64,000 nucleotides of DNA. Origin: Ceraceosorus guamensis. Its lineage: Eukaryota > Basidiomycota > Exobasidiomycetes > Ceraceosorales > Ceraceosoraceae. The stretch covers positions 62,001 through 126,000 of the forward strand of contig NW_020290044.1 of NCBI RefSeq assembly GCF_003144195.1. Direction: 5' to 3'. Below, in pieces: positions 11,142 to 22,800 of this stretch (positions within the stretch are counted from its first letter, which is position 1; every line of letters begins with the position of its first letter). The notes under the pieces were generated by a model that made no database searches, was not told the origin of the DNA, and saw only the letters and a program-made list of their open reading frames with translations. A program made the translations under genes and the position numbers.

Positions 11142-12044
11142 ATGTCGTATCCGCGCGCCTCTTTCTACCCTCAAGCTGGGCATTTGGCCCCTGCAGCATC
11201 CGTCAACACGGTTCCCTCCGCCTCTTTATCCAGCTTGGCCAGCTGCGTATCGAGCGTGGAGTTGAGCTGCGCGACGGTAAGTCTGATTTGATGTCTCGCC
11301 ACTTCCCTAAACTACCGTCGACATCTACAAACAGCTCACTGACAGGACGCTCCTCGATCTTGCGCAATGCCTTCGCGCTTTGTGCCTTCAGCTCGAATCC
11401 AGCGTATCCATGCTCTCTGCCTCCACAGCCGATTTCGACAGGCTGTCCAAGGTGCTGGCGTCCAAGAGACATTTCGATCTCGTTTCAGAGGCGGACATTA
11501 GGAGCGCAAGGAATCATCTGAGCGCCGAGATCGCTCCTCAGCTACGAGAGCTCATACCGATGGCCGAGCAGGCTGTGCAGAGGGAAGAGAGGATTGTGAA
11601 AGCTTTGCGAACCAAGGTGAGCCCGTATGCCTCGCATGGCTGTTCGTCTGCATGCGAACTGACCCCAATCGTACGCTCAATGAAATGGCCCCATGCATCA
11701 CATAGCACGCGCAAGTCACAGCCAGACACGCCCAATTGGCAGCTCTTCACGCGCCCGCTCAGCTTCGTAAAGGAACGAGCGGTGTGGCAAGTCACTTGAT
11801 AGCAGAGGTGGAAGCCAAGGAGAAGCGCGTACTGGCTTTGCAGAACAAGAAGCTGGAGCTGAGCAGAAAGGTGGAGCAGCTCGAGAGAGAGGTGGAGAAA
11901 GAGGTGAGCTGCTCAGAGGTTCTTGCGCATGCTTTGGTCTGCAGGATCGCGCCTCGTTCTTGCACTCATGATCATGCTTGTACGCCGTCCACACTTACCC
12001 AGGAGCTTGAGGCCGCCCTTCACGCACCCATGTCTGACCTTTGA
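11142..12044 (+). CDS. spc19: DASH/Dam1 complex subunit Spc19
   Basis: Component of the ten-subunit DASH ring that couples kinetochores to spindle microtubules; found only in fungi. Four exons: 11142-11276, 11335-11616, 11706-11903 and 12003-12044, joined in phase 0 throughout, 218 residues. The family signature is clear: LASCVSSVELSCAT, then SVSMLSASTADFDRLSKVL, then ASKRHFDLVSEADIRSARN and LIPMAEQAVQREERIVKAL. The second half is a heptad-like coiled coil (AKEKRVLALQNKKLELSRK). The last intron is in frame and without a stop when unspliced only up to the same TGA, so an isoform keeping it would still end at 12044. Length is slightly above the usual 150-190 residues because of the longer C-terminal coil. 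Confidence 0.9.
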
Positions 12045-12356
12045 TCTGTGGGGACTGTTTGTGTCGCAAGAAATTGTTGTACTATTACCACCATCAATGC
12101 AGGCTAGACGCTTCAGGCGATCAGCAAGACGGTCCGGAGCTAGCTCCTGCAGAACAAGGCTCGTGTAGTGTTTGTATTGCGAAGTGGTAGATACAAAAGA
12201 ATGTTGGGACGTGACGATATGAGATAGCTTATGTCGATTATGCTAGCGGGAATGGAGACGCTCGTCGACGAAGACCGAGGTCAAGCCAAGTCGCAGAAAC
12301 TCTGAAAGCCAAGAAAAGTTGCAAAGGAGCTCGAGACTGGTGGGAGCATGCTAAGC
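12045..12356. other. 3' spacer between convergent genes
   Basis: About 310 bp between the stop codons of SPC19 and the ubiquitin-like membrane protein gene. It should hold both 3' untranslated regions; no other feature seen. Confidence 0.6.
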
Positions 12357-14991
12357 TCAGAAGAAGCCCATGTCCTCCTCTGCGTCAAGATCCTCTTCGT
12401 CCCCATCGCCCGCAGCAGCCCTAGCAGCGTCCAGCTCTTCTTGAATGTTGATCTGCCTGCCACCAGCCCCACGTTGTCTGAGAACACGCTCAGAATACTC
12501 TGATCGTAGCATTCCAGACTCATCATTGGTTTGCTCAGAATTTGCACCCCCACGATTGTGTGCAGATGATGTACCGACATCCTCGCCTGTACGCTGGCTG
12601 ACGGATCGTAAAGGAGCCTGCGAGTGCTTCGCAGAAGCTTCGTCTTTTGATGCTTTTGCCTCGGCTTCAGCTGCTGCTGCTGCTGCAGACGCGGCTTGCT
12701 GGGCTGCGATGGCATGCTTCCGACCTTCTTCAAGTAACGCCGCGGAACGGATCAAGTTGTCGCGAGCATCAATAGCTGCCCGGCGTCGAGACTCAATTTC
12801 TGGGACGAGCGTTCCTACGAAGAGCAAGAGGGGCAAGACCACGTATGCATAGAATCCATGCGAGAGCCCGGTAGGTCGCGCGGGTGGTGGTCCTGTGGGT
12901 CGATCTGTGGGTGCATCGTGTGCAACTAATCCCAGCTCGGCGTCCTCCTGAGCCAAGTTCAGATAAGCCAGGCGTTCGATCCAGTACGATGGTTGAGATG
13001 ACGCCTGCACTGTGAAGCGTCTGGGCGCGCGAAGCGCTGGAAGTGGTGGAATACTAGATCTAGGCTGGGCGGTCGAGTTCGGCTGCGCGCCCGTTCGATC
13101 TGTGCCACCAGGTGTCCCGGGCCGTTGCGCTTGCGCACCACGAGCTCTTCGAGCTTGGTCGAGAGCTCTTCGTGCTCTATCCTGGTTGGCTCTATCGCGC
13201 GCACGACGTCTGCGTCCAAGCATGCGCTGACCCTCGTAGATGACAAATACGCCCGCCGCTCCAATGATGCAGTATCTCTTGGTCTTGCCTGCACCTCGGG
13301 TTAGGACATAAACCAGAATGCTTAGTTTCAAGATGAGAAACGCGAGCGGTATAGCGATGACTGCGAGCTCCGTAAGAATCCTGCTCATCAAAGCCGCAGG
13401 TCGGACGATCACTCGCTGATTGTTCGCAGCGCCAGGAGGTCGGTCCAGACCCAAGCCACGTGCACCTGTCTGGGCCAGACCCCTCTGAATGGATCGGACC
13501 ACAATGCGCGCATCCTCTGGATTTTGTGGCGTGAAGTTCCCGATAGCCCAACGAATATACTCAGGAGAGCGCGGATCGTTACTCGGAGGATTCTGTGAAG
13601 AAGCTCCACTAGGGCCGCTCGCATCTGTAGAAGCTTGTGAGATCGCGTTCATGTGATCCAGGGCGTATGCAAGCGTCTGGATCCTCTCGCGAATCGTGTT
13701 CAGATGCTTGTTCATGGCTCGAAGCGCCTTATTCTCTTCTACGCGCAGCAAATATGGCAGACCGCTAGTGTGGAAAGCCAATGACGCAACTGAAAGGTCA
13801 GCGTAGGCGTGGCTACGCGCGGGGTTTCAAAGCAGCTAACGGGTCCTCGACACTCACTCAATCTCCACGCGCTGATGCAATGTGCTGCTTTGCGAAGATG
13901 GCGTCAGAAGAAGCAAAGTATCGACAGAGGGCACAGGTCCCCAGCCAAAAGCGACGGCCTCGAAGTGACGAAAGTCGGCGTCCAGGGTAAAATGGTTGGG
14001 AATTTGAGTGCGGCCCTGTGTAGTGCTGCTCTTCTCGGTTGTGCTATACACGGCGTGCCAAAGTCGCTCATAGTAATCGACGTACATGTCGTGCATTCTT
14101 GTCATCGACTGCTGCAGCATTTGGTCGTTCGGTCCAGCTCGACGAAGGAGCTCGTAAAGTTTTGGCAACCTTTGCGCGAAGCGTTGGCTAGCTTGGTAAG
14201 CAGGCGCACTGCTTGCACTGGGAGAGTTGCGAGGTCCAGACTGCGAAGTTGCGTATACGGGAAAGACACCGAATGTCGGAGAGCGCGCCGGCAGTGATGT
14301 AGCAGGACGAGACGCGAATGGCGACCTTGAACGCGCTGGCGACCTTGGACGCGCAGGAGTTGTAGCACCGGATGTGACGGGCGCCTCGGCAGCTGGAGAT
14401 ACGCGATGGTGTGAGGATTCACGAGATAGCGACTTGGACTTGGGCAGCTGACGCATGGGTCTTGGTTCTGTCCATACATCTGGGCGGATCACGAGATGAA
14501 GCAGCACCGAGCCATCGGTCGACTGCAGATATGGGCAGCGTGGGTCAGTCACGATGCTCGAAGTGTGTAGCGATCCTGGTCCTAGTGAGCTGGAAGCGCT
14601 TGCGCTAGTACGTGACATTACTCACGCTAGTCTCCAAGCTTGCCACAAGCTCATCATCCATGAGCAGCCGACCCGCCATGATGAAGCGCATGCCTTCAGC
14701 TTTGGGTTTCCCAGCCCAATCGCGCTCTATCAACTTCTTGACCTGCACGATGGTAGTCTCCTTTCCCACAGAGAGCACACAAGGCCTATCGCCAGATGGA
14801 TCAAAACAGGGACATCTGATGGAGAGCTGCACCTGATTGGCAGAGAGTGGTGTGGTCTCATGGGCACTCGAAGACGAGCTCCTCCTATCTGCTCCTGCAG
14901 GACCCGTCAACATGTCGGCCAGACGAGGTCGATGATGACTACTAGCCTCCGGGAGCGGAGAGACAGGCGCTGAGCTATCGCCCCCATCCAT
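12357..14991 (-). CDS. HERP/Usa1-like ubiquitin-like ER membrane protein
   Basis: Likely scaffold of the Hrd1 ER-associated degradation ligase. Three exons: 14991-14626, 14522-13858 and 13764-12357, 812 residues. A ubiquitin-like domain spans about residues 50-137: VQLSIRCPCFDPSG, TTIVQVKKLIERDW, MRFIMAGRLLMDDELV and, after the first intron, STDGSVLLHLVIRPDVW, which matches the HERPUD1 ending (LHLV). A Ser/Pro/Arg-rich linker follows, then a helical block (RLPKLYELLRRAGPNDQML). Two hydrophobic hairpin-like segments (TELAVIAIPLAFLILKLSI and YCIIGAAGVFVIY) and a third (FYAYVVLPLLLFVGTLV) sit in the last exon, and the tail is Ala-rich then acidic (EEDLDAEEDMGFF). The acceptor of the second intron is uncertain: a better-looking TTTCAG lies 15 bp upstream, but only CACTAG at 13765 keeps phase. 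Two palindromes lie in its upstream region at 15254-15279. Confidence 0.72.
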
Positions 14992-16052
14992 TGTGCTCCG
15001 ACAGAGACTTGTCTCTGAAGCTCGTTCGTGCTCGCTTGAGGTTGGGCGTCCGCGGATCGTGATTTGGGTGAGCAGAAGGTGGTGGCAACGAGGCGTTGAT
15101 GTGCCAGGCGAGATCGACAGTTGCGGCAGCGCCAGCAGACTCGAGAAGATCCGAGCAGACCTATAGCTGCTACTGTGACTGCTCTACTGTAGACAAGCAC
15201 TCGCACTCGTGACTGGTGGCACACAAGATGTAGAGCGTTGTTGGAGACTTTGCCATCAGCTGATGTTCATCAGCTGATGAGGCCAGCTCACTTAGGGCTG
15301 GCCATGGCTCCAAAGACAACCCGAGGTGCGCACATGTGATTGTATCGGAGCGGCGGTCAACTGTTGCGGCTGCATGGCTGCATGAGAGTGCTTGGCTGCC
15401 CAGGCCGGGTTGCATGGCGTGCAGCGTTCGCGCGTGCCTGCTGATGCTGCATATGCGCTGCATGCCAATCGCTTGATCGCGGAGGCGCCATCACGACGAC
15501 TGCGCATGGCGACTGTGGAGCAGCCACGGCGCCATGCAGCAGCAGCCCCAGTTAAGATGCATCTTCTCCCACTCACCACTGCTGACTGTATGGGGAGGCC
15601 TCCACGTCATCAGCAGCCCTGCCGATACATATATAGCGCCTTCGCGCCACGCCGGACCGTCCCCCATCGCACCTCTATTTACATATTCACGGTCGGCTTC
15701 CAATCAAGAATCATCTACGCTGCGCCTCCGCGAGCCCTTGTCCGGTCAAGCGTCTCGCTATAATCTGCAGGCGCTTCTCGAGTGGAGAGGGCCTCAAGAG
15801 TGCAGTCAGACACCACACGCAAGATCAGCCACGCTTCGTTTAGGTTCCCAGACCACTTCGCACCTCGTCGCTGCCCAGCTGCCACTGACACAAAAGGCTA
15901 CATACAGCCTTCGAGCCGCCAACAGTCTTGATTTACATTCAAATGGCGCTCAAAGGCACACTCAAGTAAGATGAGGCGGTGGTAATGTCATGATTATGGA
16001 CACATGCAGAGGTCGAGAAGAACAGCCAGGGTTTGGATATGAAGGTGTCTTA
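14992..16052. other. Spacer upstream of HERP-like gene
   Basis: A 1.06 kb stretch holding the promoter of the HERP/Usa1-like gene at its left and the 3' end of the ABC transporter gene at its right. It contains two copies of CATCAGCTGATG and a TATATAG sequence near 15632. No convincing exon seen. Confidence 0.5.
15254..15279. promoter_or_regulatory. Tandem 12-bp palindromes CATCAGCTGATG
   Basis: Two perfect copies of the palindrome CATCAGCTGATG (15254-15265 and 15268-15279) are separated by TT, a 14-bp period. Each contains an E-box core (CAGCTG), the type of site bound by bHLH dimers. They lie about 265 bp upstream of the HERP/Usa1-like start codon. Function is inferred only from symmetry and position. 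Confidence 0.45.
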
Positions 16053-19000
16053 TCAGCGACGTTCTCGCATAAGGTAGTGCACGGCAAGACCTAGAATGAG
16101 CAGGTGGGCTAGCAAGAAGCCCAAGGCGAGAACAAGAAGATTCCTGTAGTAGGCGTTGTCTGTGAATCCAAAGAGCCCGGGCGCGACCAGGCTGACCGGG
16201 GTGTTGATAGCTACGCCGCTCAAGTTGTCAACAATCGATAGCCCTTCTAGTTCGTTGGTGCCCACAGCTTCCAAGGCGTAACGAATCGGACAGAGCCAGG
16301 AAAGCCACCTGAGCACTTTGGGGAGAGTCTTGACATTGAGCAAAAAGCCAGCAAAGCCGAGCTGGAAGATGAGGAGAAGTCCCGCGCAGAGAATGGCAGT
16401 CGATAGGTTTCGGAACAGCACGCCAAGAATGGCATTCGTGATGCCGGCATCGCACGCAAACACAATCGTGATAAGCATGAACTCGAAGAAGCGTGCGGCA
16501 TCGTGCGCTAGACCAACCTGGAAAAGGAGTTATTTGGCTCGCACGTTCAGCGAAACCTGTCAAGCCAATCAAGGCGAATGCAACACTCACCATCCAATAG
16601 ATGATGATTGTCAGAATGACGGCAGGAATGGCTCGCAGGAAGAAGAGGTCGAATGCGAGGTGCGAGACAAGCCAGGGCAGAGGGCCGTACATTCCCGAGC
16701 CGCGCTCGCGTTCCATCAAGGTCCTTGCCGCATTGATGCCGGTAACGGCCGAAAGGGCAGAGAAGGCTAGCAAGAGGAGAGTGAAGAACTGGCGGCGGAG
16801 GCAGGCCAAGGTTAGCATAAAAATACAAGAAGCATAAAGGCTGAGACGATCGCTCACCATCGATCCTACACGGTTCTGGAAGCCTGTGCAATATCACGAA
16901 GAAGAGAAGCGATGAGCTCGATCATGCGGCAAAGCTACCTCGTGCAGGCTCACCCCCGATGGTCAGCTTGACCTGGAAGAAAGCTCCACCAGTGAACAAG
17001 CCAAGGATCACAGCTCCTAGGATGTGGGCAACTGCGCCAGTCGGCTCGCGTTTGGTTTGAAGCCAAAGTCGGCGACACAACACCATGACTTGCGTCAGCA
17101 CTTGCGTCCGCACGCCTTCGTGGATGATGCGCTTCCCTGGCACGGAGCTTTCACGACCAGTCTCCAAGCTTGTGCAAAAGAAGGGCACAAAGGACTGTCA
17201 GAGAATGTGCGCGTGGCTCGTTTGGGCGCAACCGCAATCAGACTCACAAACTCTTGGTGACAGAATAACCACGGCTACGCTTTCCACTTTCCGGACCATC
17301 CTTTGTCAAATGTAGAAGGGTCTCGGCAACGCCTTGGCCAGGCTTCAAATTGATGCCTCGCTGCGGAAAGGGGGCCATGCTTCAGCTCAAAGGTGTGGGT
17401 GGAATCTGCCGCAAGCCCACACTCACCCTGGAACAGAAGTCAATGGCCTGCTCTGGGACACCATCAAACACAACATGTCCGTGCGCAAGAACCATGACGT
17501 GGTCTGGTGCCATGAAGAGGTCCGACGATGGCTGGTGTATGGTGAGTAAGATCGTTGTTCCATGAGGGCCCGAGGCAAGATTACGCAGAAGATCCATCAC
17601 TGCGCTTGCTGCCATGGCATCAAGCCCCTGTAGAATGCATGTGACATCCGTTCGGGTCAGCTTGCGCGACAAATGATCGACCAGCTCGATTCGCACGCAC
17701 TGATAGGGGCTCGTCCAAGATCAAAAGCCGGGGTCGACCCACAAGTGCACATCCTATCGACACGCGACGACGCTCACCGCCGGATCTATCGTACGGAGCA
17801 AGTCTCTGTTAGCGGTACCAAAGACACCGAGTGCTTTCGATACTCACAATCCGCGCTTCTGTGCGCTTCCAATCAGTCTGTGCTGAACGCGGATCAAACC
17901 CAACACCGTGAGAACATCATTGATGATACGTGCGCGCTCTTCGCGAGTGCGGTTCTCGGGCAGTGCCAATTGGCAAGCTGCTTCAAGCGCTTCTGCGGTG
18001 GGCGAAGAATGCCATGGTGAGAGTTGTGCTCCGGCAAGAGCGACCGCACCTCCAGGTGCTTACCTCTAACTGTCAGATAGCCAGGAAGGGCGTCATCTTG
18101 GTCGACAAAGGCCAACGTGCGCTGATCGCAGGTATTAGGCTCGCCAAGGAGCGCTCCACTAGCAACAGTGTATGCGATACTGCCCCTGAAGAGCCCATCC
18201 TTCGCTTTACCAGCTAGAATTTCGACGAGGCTGCTTTTGCCTGCACCGCTCGCACCCATCAAGACCGTGAGGCTTCCAGGCTCGCACTCGCCTCCCATGG
18301 GATGCAAAACCGTCACGTCGCCGGTGTTGTTCAGCACTTCAGGATCCTCATCGATCTCCTGGAGCTCGATGGTGGAGCTATCTTTGTGTAGAACCTCGCG
18401 ACGTCGTAGGCCTGAGCTGGATCGGACTTTGTACTCTATACTAGTCCAACGCAGTCCCAGAGCTCCAGGGGCATCTTGCCGAGGCTGACCCATGGCCCGT
18501 CGACGAAGAAATAGACCCCACATCAGTAGAGCTATGACCAGAGCGATCAAGATGGCTATAGCGGAAACGGCGCCAGCGACTTTGCCGGATAGTTTGCCAC
18601 TGCCCCTCACGCTGAGTCGGGCAGCTTCGGCTTCCTGTGACCACAGGGTCTGCAGTGCGCTTTGCGAAACGCAACCTCCGAACAAGCAGTTGTTGAGTCG
18701 CAATCCATTCGCGCCTAGAAATTGCATGATGGTGGCGGATTTGAAGGCGCAGGTGGTCCGTGCCGAAGGATTGGCAGGATCACCATAGTCGCAGGGTAGC
18801 GAAAGGTTTCCGTCAAGTCCGTTGATCAGCTGCGGTCACCAGTGGAAGCAGGGAGAGTGAGTTTTCGGGCCAGGGGCCGCGCGTGGAAGAGGTAACGCAC
18901 CTTGTCCAGCTGAAGGCCTGGCTTGCTGCAAAAGGTCGTTCCAGGAATACAGTGGCACGCTGCAGACCATCGTAATCGCGTAATGAGCTCATGTAGACAA

Positions 19001-19858
19001 GCAATATAATAGCTCCAAGCACGCTCACTAAGATCTTGGCACGTCCAATTGTCCGTTCCGAACTTCGCATCGGGCTGAGATACCGGAGTCGTCGTGTTCG
19101 AGGCAGAGCAGCTGCTTGCTTGGCAGTAGAATTGCTGTTTGCCGTCCAAAAACACGCTCGACAAGGCGGTTCCAGCCTGGGCGTCCCAAGGCGCCAGACC
19201 AGTAGCAGCAAAGTCGCCGGGCCCGTCATTGCCTACTTTCGTGATGGCGATGGTGAATTGAGCACCAGGAAAGACTGAGCTCAATGTCGGATTGTCGATG
19301 CTGCATTCACCATAGTGAACACTACTTGGCACGACGCGAGGTTGAGCATGGCACGACAGGGTGGACAAAGCAAGACCCTGGCCCAAAGCACTTGAAGTCG
19401 ACGTTACAGCAGGGTTGCTGCTATTGTTTGCACCTACTCCCAACTCCTTGGCCAGCGAAGCGCATGATTGAGCTCCGAAACATACGTTGCACTGTCGAAG
19501 GGGCGGTAGGAGAGGCTCAGTGTTGCCCTGGTCTATTCTTAATTGGCGCTACGAGCGCGAGTGCTCACATTGATACCACGAAATCCATCTGCACAGGTCG
19601 AGCAACCAGTCAGACTGGTATTGCTAGCAAGAAATCGCTGACTCGGTGCTTGGAAAGTAGAGTTGCACGCAGCTTGACTGCAATCGTCGCCTCTCAACCC
19701 AGGCTCAAAAGGCGAGGTCAGAGAATCAGCGGTGCGCCGGGGAGTTAAGAATCATCTTACATCTCGACTCCACTCACTGGACAAGGCTGATACAGTGATA
19801 GTGGCGAATTGATCGGTAGCGGTGGCGGTGGCGGGGATGCCGGCGGGGTCACGTTCAT
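16053..19858 (-). CDS. ABCG-family transporter, Adp1-like
   Basis: Half-size ABC transporter with a large extracytosolic N-terminus, as in yeast Adp1. Thirteen exons: 19858-19778, 19703-19569, 19491-19029, 18959-18901, 18829-18064, 17992-17848, 17785-17701, 17627-17427, 17360-17248, 17168-16939, 16883-16858, 16788-16591 and 16517-16053; all phases fit and give 988 residues. The N-terminal part is Cys-rich and EGF-like (PGLRGDDCSQ, CSTCADGFRG, CHCIPGTTFC). A first membrane segment (AGAVSAIAILIALVIALLMW) precedes the nucleotide-binding domain: Walker A GASGAGKSS, signature LSGGERRR (formed across an intron), Walker B LLILDEP, D-loop SGLD (across an intron) and H-loop TIHQPS. The C-terminal domain has about six membrane segments ending in LGFLLAHLLILGLAVHYLM. 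Substrate is unknown. The start is tentative: no classical signal peptide follows the first ATG, so an upstream exon may exist. The 26-nt exon 16883-16858 is easily missed. Confidence 0.85.
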
Positions 19859-22800
19859 TGCTGCGGTAGAATGAATGGATGCTTGGGATGATGGACGTTG
19901 CACATGGATTGGAGGGCTGCACTGAGTGTCGCCACACGCGGAGGTGCCATCTTATATATTCCCATGTCAAATCCTGCCACTGCCTGTCGAACATCTTCAC
20001 ATCTCCCCGTGGCGGCGTGGCTGGCCCCAATTTCCGAGGAGCACGTCTGCGCGACGGGCCAGACCGCGGTAGGCTTCCCTCTGCCCAGCTTGACATGGAC
20101 GAGGGGCTGCGCCGTGACCCTCAGGACATGGGGGCCATTCTACTTCGGTCCAGCGCCTGGCTTCGAGGGCCTTGATTATTTTCAAGTACGGCTAGAGGAG
20201 GTACTTATTGCTTGTACATGCTCTCAGCAGCGAGGGCCTTTGAATCGATCCGTTGTATAGCTGTGTCAAGTTTGCGCCCAATGAGCTGGACTCGAAATGA
20301 AGTGCGAACTGGATTGATGAGCTCTTGCATGTGCAGACAAGAAGATGTTCAGACACATTCGATATGAGGCGGGAAAGGCTAGCTTTGGTAGAAAACAGGA
20401 ATAGCAATCTGTATCCGGCACGATTCCTGATCGTCGACCACTGCCAACGCTGTCCAGCCATCCAGCTGATCGTCACTCCTCCGTTCTGTGACGGAGGAAT
20501 CAAACCGCGAACAGGTCGCGCGATGCCAAATACTTGCCTCGAGCATGCATCCGCACTGGCATCGCTGGGAGAATGCAGCCTAGGAGAGCGTCATGAGTCT
20601 AGCAGGGATGATGTATGTGCCCTCGAAATGGCAGCTGAATCTTGAATGTTGGTGACTCAGAAGAAGGCGGTCGAGCAAGCAAGCCACACCTTAATCGAGC
20701 ACCAATCCGAGCAGTTCGATCGGCGCGTGTCCTGAAGGCAGGATGCACGATGCGGAACTCTCCTCTTCAAATGATGCACGCATACAAATACCCAGTCGAG
20801 TCGAGAGTCGAGAGTGAGCGCCTGCGGCCTCGGGCTCTGCCCTAATAATCATTCTAATAAACAATTCACGTTTATCGTGAAGATATGTATGCAAAGAGCC
20901 GTGAGAAGACGACGAATCAAGAATCATCCAGCTAGGGCGCCACGCTGCGAGAGCACATATATATACATATTTTCGATTGTATTCAGATCAACGTGATTTT
21001 CGCACCTGCTGCAGATGCGATGTCAGATTCAATTTTGATTCTCACACCGTGTCACACGGCTTCTCTACCCACGCATGAGGCTTGCAGCACAGATGAACCG
21101 CCCCCTCCTCCGCATGCACGCGCGAAAAGATCCAACCCTGCGGCATTTACCCGCGAGGCATTTCTCTGATGCATGCGCTGCGACTTGTGCAACGACCCTG
21201 ACTGAGCGAGCGGGTGCACTCATGACTGGGGGCCGTTGGATTCCTGAAGACGAGGAGAAGGGCCGTCGTGGGCGTAAAAGCTGGTCGTGATCGCTGGTTT
21301 GGATCAGACTTTCATATACCTGTCACTTGTGATCCTTCACCATCCAAACTGGTCTCGCGAGTGTGACTTCGTGACTGGATGCTCGCCAAGCACGCAAGCA
21401 TCTCGACTCTGGGCGATACGTCCATATTCGCCCTCCTTCGGCATAGGCATAGAAGGGGGCTCAAGCAAGCCTTCGTCAAGGCGATTGAAGCAGAGGGAGG
21501 GTAGGGAGGGACCTTTCACCCGAGCGTGTGAGCTGCTCGCGGTCCAAACCGAGACGCGTTAGCACTAGTCAAGGCTCTTTGATCCGCACTCATGCCCATG
21601 AGTGCGCTATATATGACAGAGCTGTGATTTTAGCACACGCAGCACTTTTAATCATGAATTGGTACCGCGTTCCGAAGCTTGCAAGAGGCTTGTCGTTGCA
21701 ATCACGAATGTGGCCTCGATGATGGTCGCAGCCTGCTAGACGCGCGCGTTGCAGCGCTCAGCTGCCCCTCGATCATTGCTGCAGCCCAGGCTTTGCAACA
21801 TTAATTCCTGTCAGGCGCCTGCGCATGCCCTCCTGACGTTCATCGACCTCGGGCCAGATTCTCATCAGCACCACCACCCTTCACATCTCATCAGAGAAGC
21901 TTGCCTTTTGAGGGTTCCGAACCAAGGCTTTCGCGTAAGCTTAGACTACGCTTTTGTTCTTGATGCATGGCACAATCGTGAATAACGGCTCACGCGGCCT
22001 GCACGCACGCGACCTTATTGTCCATATGCTGGAAGGCCCTATACCCGCACCCACGTGTTTGTGTACGCGTGCGTGCTGCAGGGCACACGGATGTCTAAGA
22101 TCATAAGCCCGCGAGTGCAAGCTGCAGCAACCTGCAGCAACTTGCCTCTCTCGATCGTGTTTATTGACACCTCCGACGTCGCAGCAGCAGCGATCATGCT
22201 TTCATCAGCTATAGCAGCTCCCACATTCCGTTTGATTCCACAACATGAATCTGGACGCGTGCGGTCTCGAGCAAGGATTCACTGAGCAAGGATTCACTTG
22301 GGAGCCGAATCACCCGGTCACACACAGGTTATGGCTCAGGCGACAGCTAGATCGAAGCGGCCTGGCTCGTCTACAGCACCTAGCTGCGTGCTTCTCGATC
22401 AGGACTGAAACTCGCACTTCCAAAGCATGGTCTGGAGTCGCCATGTCAGCCTCGTGACGTGTCATCGTGATGGGAGGCTTTGTTGAGGTGTTGCACACAG
22501 CAGACGCTTCTGCCTCGACGTTTGCGATTTAAGGTTCAAGGGTCATCACTCGCATCAGGAACTGATGCTGAACTCATGAACAAGTGTCGCATGTCCATCT
22601 CGCGAGGTCGTCGGTCTGCGCTACTCAATCACTGAAGTGCTCTCAGGACTTGCGATTCGTACATGTAAAATCCAGTGGATCCAATCACGATAGCCGAGCA
22701 CTATACTTTCACTGAAACCTTACCTTGTGACTCCGGACATGGATGCAGGAGCAATCAGGAATAAAACAAAATCCACCTGCTTTCCGCTTGCCGCAAATAC

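Noticed and set aside
15491-15974. Overlapping plus-strand open frames in the spacer right of the HERP-like gene
   Set aside because: No good start context, no splice-linked continuation and no protein similarity.
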